Assembly: GCF_019097855.1 (NCBI RefSeq)
Contig: NZ_JAHRGL010000012.1
Coordinates: 62,001-126,000, forward strand
From: Geopseudomonas aromaticivorans
GTDB lineage: Bacteria > Pseudomonadota > Gammaproteobacteria > Pseudomonadales > Pseudomonadaceae
Reading direction: 5' to 3'
DNA: 64,000 nucleotides
The notes beneath the pieces were generated by a model that was given only the letters and a program-made list of their open reading frames with translations, made no database searches and had not been told where the DNA came from. Below, piece by piece: positions 61,461-64,000 of this stretch. How positions within the stretch are numbered: the stretch's first letter is position 1; every line of letters begins with the position of its first letter. The position numbers were made by a program, and so were the translations under genes.

Positions 61461-63887
61461 ATGGCTATCGGCACTGCTTCCGATGATTTCGCCCCCATTG
61501 CATCCCTTGCGGATTTCGACAAGCACTCTGGCAACCGCCTCGAGCGCCTGCTGTTCAACCATCGTTTCCTGGTGATCGGCGTCTGCCTGCTGCTGACCCT
61601 GCTGTTCGCCCTGGCGGCGACCAGCCTGCGGCTCAACGCCAGCTTCCTCAAGACCATTCCGGCCAACCACCCGTTCGTGCTCAACTTCCTCGAGCATGTC
61701 GATGATCTCAAGGGCACCGCCAACGCTGTGCGCATCGCCGTGGCCGTACCGAAGCAGGCCGAGGGCGACATCTTCAGTGCCGAGTACATGGAGACCCTGC
61801 GCCAGATCAACGACGAGCTGTACCTGGTGCCTGGCGTCGAGCGTTCGTTCATGAAGTCGCTGTGGACGCCGCTGACCCGCTGGCAGGGCGTCACCGAGGA
61901 GGGCTTCGACGGCGGCCCAGTGGTGCCGGACGGCTTCGACGGCAGCGCGGACAGCCTGCAGACGCTGCGTACCAACGTCGAGCGCTCCGGCGAGATCGGC
62001 CAGCTGGTGGCGCGCGACCTGCGTTCGAGCATCGTCCATGTGCCGCTGCTGGACATCGACCCGAAGACCGGTGAGGCGCTGGACTACAAGACCCTGTCCG
62101 ATGCCCTGGAGCAGATCCGCACCCGCTACCAGGCCAAGGGCGTGGACATCCACATCATCGGTTTCGCCAAGGTCATGGGCGACCTGATCGCCGGCCTGCA
62201 GGCGGTACTCGGCTTCTTTGCCGTGGCGGTGCTGATCACCTCGGCGATCCTCTACTACTTCACCCGCTGCTGGCGCAGCACCCTGGTAGTGCAGGGCTGC
62301 ACCCTGGTCGGAGTGACCTGGCTGCTGGGTTGCCTGCCGCTGCTGGGCTACGAGCTCAATCCGTACTCGATCCTGATTCCGTTCCTGGTCTACGCCATCG
62401 GCGTCAGCCACGGCGCGCAGAAGATGAACGGCATCATGCAGGACGTCGGACGCGGCACCCACAAGCTGATCGCCGCGCGCTACACCTTCCGCCGCCTGTT
62501 CGCCGCCGGCATCACCGCGCTGCTCGCCGACGTGGTTGGTTTCGCCGTGCTGACCATCGTCGACGTGCCGGTGATCCAGGAACTGGCAATCATCGCCAGC
62601 GTCGGCGTAGGCATCCTGGTGTTCACCAATCTGGCGCTGCTGCCGATCATGTTGTCGTTCACTGGCGTGTCGGCTCAGGCCGCGGCGCGCAGTCTCAAGC
62701 AAGAGGCCGGGGTGGAGCAGGGCGGTAGCGGCCATCGCCTGGTCCGCTTCCTCGACCGCTTCACCTCCCCGCGCGCCGCCACAGCCGCCATCCTCGTCGC
62801 CCTGGGCGTTGGCCTGTTCGCACTGCAAGTGGGCAAGCAACTGAAGGTCGGCGACCTCGATCCGGGCGCCCCGGAGCTGCGCGCCGACTCGCGCTATAAC
62901 CAGGACAACCAGTTCGTCATTGGCCACTACCAGGCCAGCAGCGACGTGTTCGTGGTCATGGTGGATACCCCAGCCGGGCAGTGCATCGATTACGACACCC
63001 TGCGCAAGGTCGAGGAGCTGGAGTGGCGTCTGCGTCAGCTGCCCGGCGTCGAGGGCACCAGCTCGATCGCCGGTCTGGCGCGCAAGATCAACGTCGGCAT
63101 GAACGAAGGCAACCTCAAGTGGAACGAGTTGCTGCCCAACCAGGCAATGATCAACGCCGCGGCCATCCGCTCGCCGCGCGAACTGTTCAATGAAACCTGC
63201 GACCTGCTGTCGGTGTACGCCTACCTCAAGGACCACAAGGCCGACACCCTGAGCCAGGTAGTTGCGGTCACCGAGCGCTTCGCTACCGAGCACAACGACG
63301 ATCACGCGCGCTTCCTGATGGCGGCCGGCAACGCCGGTATCGAGAGCGCCACCAACATCGTGGTCAAGCAGGCCAACGGCCAGATGCTGCTGGGCGTCTA
63401 CCTGGCGGTGACCCTGCTGTGCTTCGTTGCCTTCCGTTCCTGGCGTGCGGTGGTCTGCGCCATCCTGCCGCTGATCCTCACCTCGCTGCTGGCCGAAGCG
63501 CTGATGGTCAAGCTGGACATGGGCCTCAAGGTGGCGACCCTGCCGGTGGTGGCCCTCGGCGTCGGCATCGGTGTGGACTATGCGCTGTACATCCTCAGTG
63601 TCACCCTGTTCTGGCTCAAGCGCGGTGCGACCTTGTCGCAGGCCTACGCCCAAGCGCTGTTGTTCACCGGGCGGGTGGTGGTATTCACCGGCCTGACCCT
63701 GTCGCTGGGCGTGGTCACCTGGATTTTCTCGCCGATCAAGTTCCAAGCCGACATGGGCGTGCTGCTGACCTTCATGTTCCTCTGCAACATGGTGGTGGCT
63801 CTGGTGCTGGTTCCGGCACTGGCCTGCTTCATGCTCAAACCCGCTGCGCCGCTCGCCTGTCCGACCGGCCGGGAGGTGGTGGTATGA
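61461..63887 (+). CDS. RND/MMPL-family transporter, second copy
   Basis: An 808-residue transporter, identical in length to the one at 18004. It has the same internal order: 'LIPFLVYAIGVSHGAQKMNG' in the first TM cluster and 'ALGVGIGVDYALYILSVTLF' in the second, with two large periplasmic domains. Conserved 'GDLDPGAPELRADSRYNQDN' matches 'GDIGAGAPELRSESRYNRDN' in the first copy, so the two are paralogues. It lies in the meta-cleavage/DUF1302 operon and likely moves that pathway's hydrophobic substrate. Confidence 0.9.
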   Translation: MAIGTASDDFAPIASLADFDKHSGNRLERLLFNHRFLVIGVCLLLTLLFALAATSLRLNASFLKTIPANHPFVLNFLEHVDDLKGTANAVRIAVAVPKQAEGDIFSAEYMETLRQINDELYLVPGVERSFMKSLWTPLTRWQGVTEEGFDGGPVVPDGFDGSADSLQTLRTNVERSGEIGQLVARDLRSSIVHVPLLDIDPKTGEALDYKTLSDALEQIRTRYQAKGVDIHIIGFAKVMGDLIAGLQAVLGFFAVAVLITSAILYYFTRCWRSTLVVQGCTLVGVTWLLGCLPLLGYELNPYSILIPFLVYAIGVSHGAQKMNGIMQDVGRGTHKLIAARYTFRRLFAAGITALLADVVGFAVLTIVDVPVIQELAIIASVGVGILVFTNLALLPIMLSFTGVSAQAAARSLKQEAGVEQGGSGHRLVRFLDRFTSPRAATAAILVALGVGLFALQVGKQLKVGDLDPGAPELRADSRYNQDNQFVIGHYQASSDVFVVMVDTPAGQCIDYDTLRKVEELEWRLRQLPGVEGTSSIAGLARKINVGMNEGNLKWNELLPNQAMINAAAIRSPRELFNETCDLLSVYAYLKDHKADTLSQVVAVTERFATEHNDDHARFLMAAGNAGIESATNIVVKQANGQMLLGVYLAVTLLCFVAFRSWRAVVCAILPLILTSLLAEALMVKLDMGLKVATLPVVALGVGIGVDYALYILSVTLFWLKRGATLSQAYAQALLFTGRVVVFTGLTLSLGVVTWIFSPIKFQADMGVLLTFMFLCNMVVALVLVPALACFMLKPAAPLACPTGREVVV

Positions 63888-64000
63888 GCCTGCACCCGAA
63901 CCCCGGCGCCACCGCCCAGCGCCTGAGCGATCCCCTTAGCCTGCCGGTCGCCCACCAGGCCATTGCCGCCGCCCTGCGCCATGCCGATGAGCGTGGCCTA
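63884..64000 (+). CDS. Start of a GlcG/HbpS-like gene, truncated by the window
   Basis: The ATG overlaps the RND stop (ATGA). The 39 visible residues include 'LSLPVAHQAIAAALRHADER', which resembles the first helix of GlcG/HbpS-family proteins. The visible part is too short for a firm call. Confidence 0.4.
   Translation, partial: MSLHPNPGATAQRLSDPLSLPVAHQAIAAALRHADERGL

Overview
The window is a high-GC stretch of a Pseudomonas-like gammaproteobacterium. Pointers to this host are an OprD-family porin, the three-gene form of NAD(P) transhydrogenase (pntAA-pntAB-pntB), and interspersed REP-like hairpins of Pseudomonas type. It is almost entirely a catabolic region, and the best-supported theme is steroid degradation. 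Three calls anchor this: a 3-alpha-hydroxysteroid dehydrogenase (HsdA-like), a 3-ketosteroid 9-alpha-hydroxylase oxygenase (KshA-like) and a C/D-ring dehydrogenase (IpdF-like). No rRNA, tRNA, CRISPR array or transposase was seen.

Layout. 1-4.9 kb: beta-oxidation operon (hydratase end, a pair of acyl-CoA dehydrogenases, thiolase, SDR). 5.2-13.1 kb: AraC regulator, sulfatase, OprD-type porin, octaheme cytochrome-TPR protein, lipocalin-like protein and an SDR. 13.2-20.4 kb: LysR regulator, IpdF-like SDR, MaoC hydratase, thiolase, then a YCF48 protein and an RND/MMPL transporter. 20.7-35.4 kb: TeiR-type LuxR regulator, HsdA, SDRs, KshA, an OYE-type flavin reductase, EthD and SnoaL-like proteins, ETF, an enoyl-CoA hydratase and transhydrogenase. 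36.1-41.6 kb: two FAD_binding_2 flavoproteins, a cysteine-less racemase-fold protein and a second ETF. 41.6-45.5 kb: a clearly AT-rich, foreign-looking three-gene island (trypsin-like protease, PD-(D/E)XK nuclease, unknown protein). 45.5-50.8 kb: LysR regulator, third flavoprotein, SDR, isochorismatase-fold protein and MFS exporter. 50.9-64 kb: TPR protein, then an XylR/DmpR-type sigma-54 activator divergent from a meta-cleavage operon (HsaC-like dioxygenase, HsaD-like hydrolase, HsaA-like monooxygenase) that runs on into DUF1302, DUF1329, YCF48 and a second RND transporter.

Two regulatory observations tie genes together. A directional, roughly palindromic 15-bp motif (GTCC-N3-YGGACGAT and variants) precedes at least nine genes or operons between 14 and 30 kb, always oriented toward the gene; it is a candidate operator for the LuxR-type regulator. 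Separately, a perfect -24/-12 sigma-54 promoter lies in front of the meta-cleavage operon beside its likely activator. The AT-rich island is the best candidate for an undescribed system, possibly anti-phage defence; the cluster pairing an ETF with FAD_binding_2 dehydrogenases is the best metabolic novelty.
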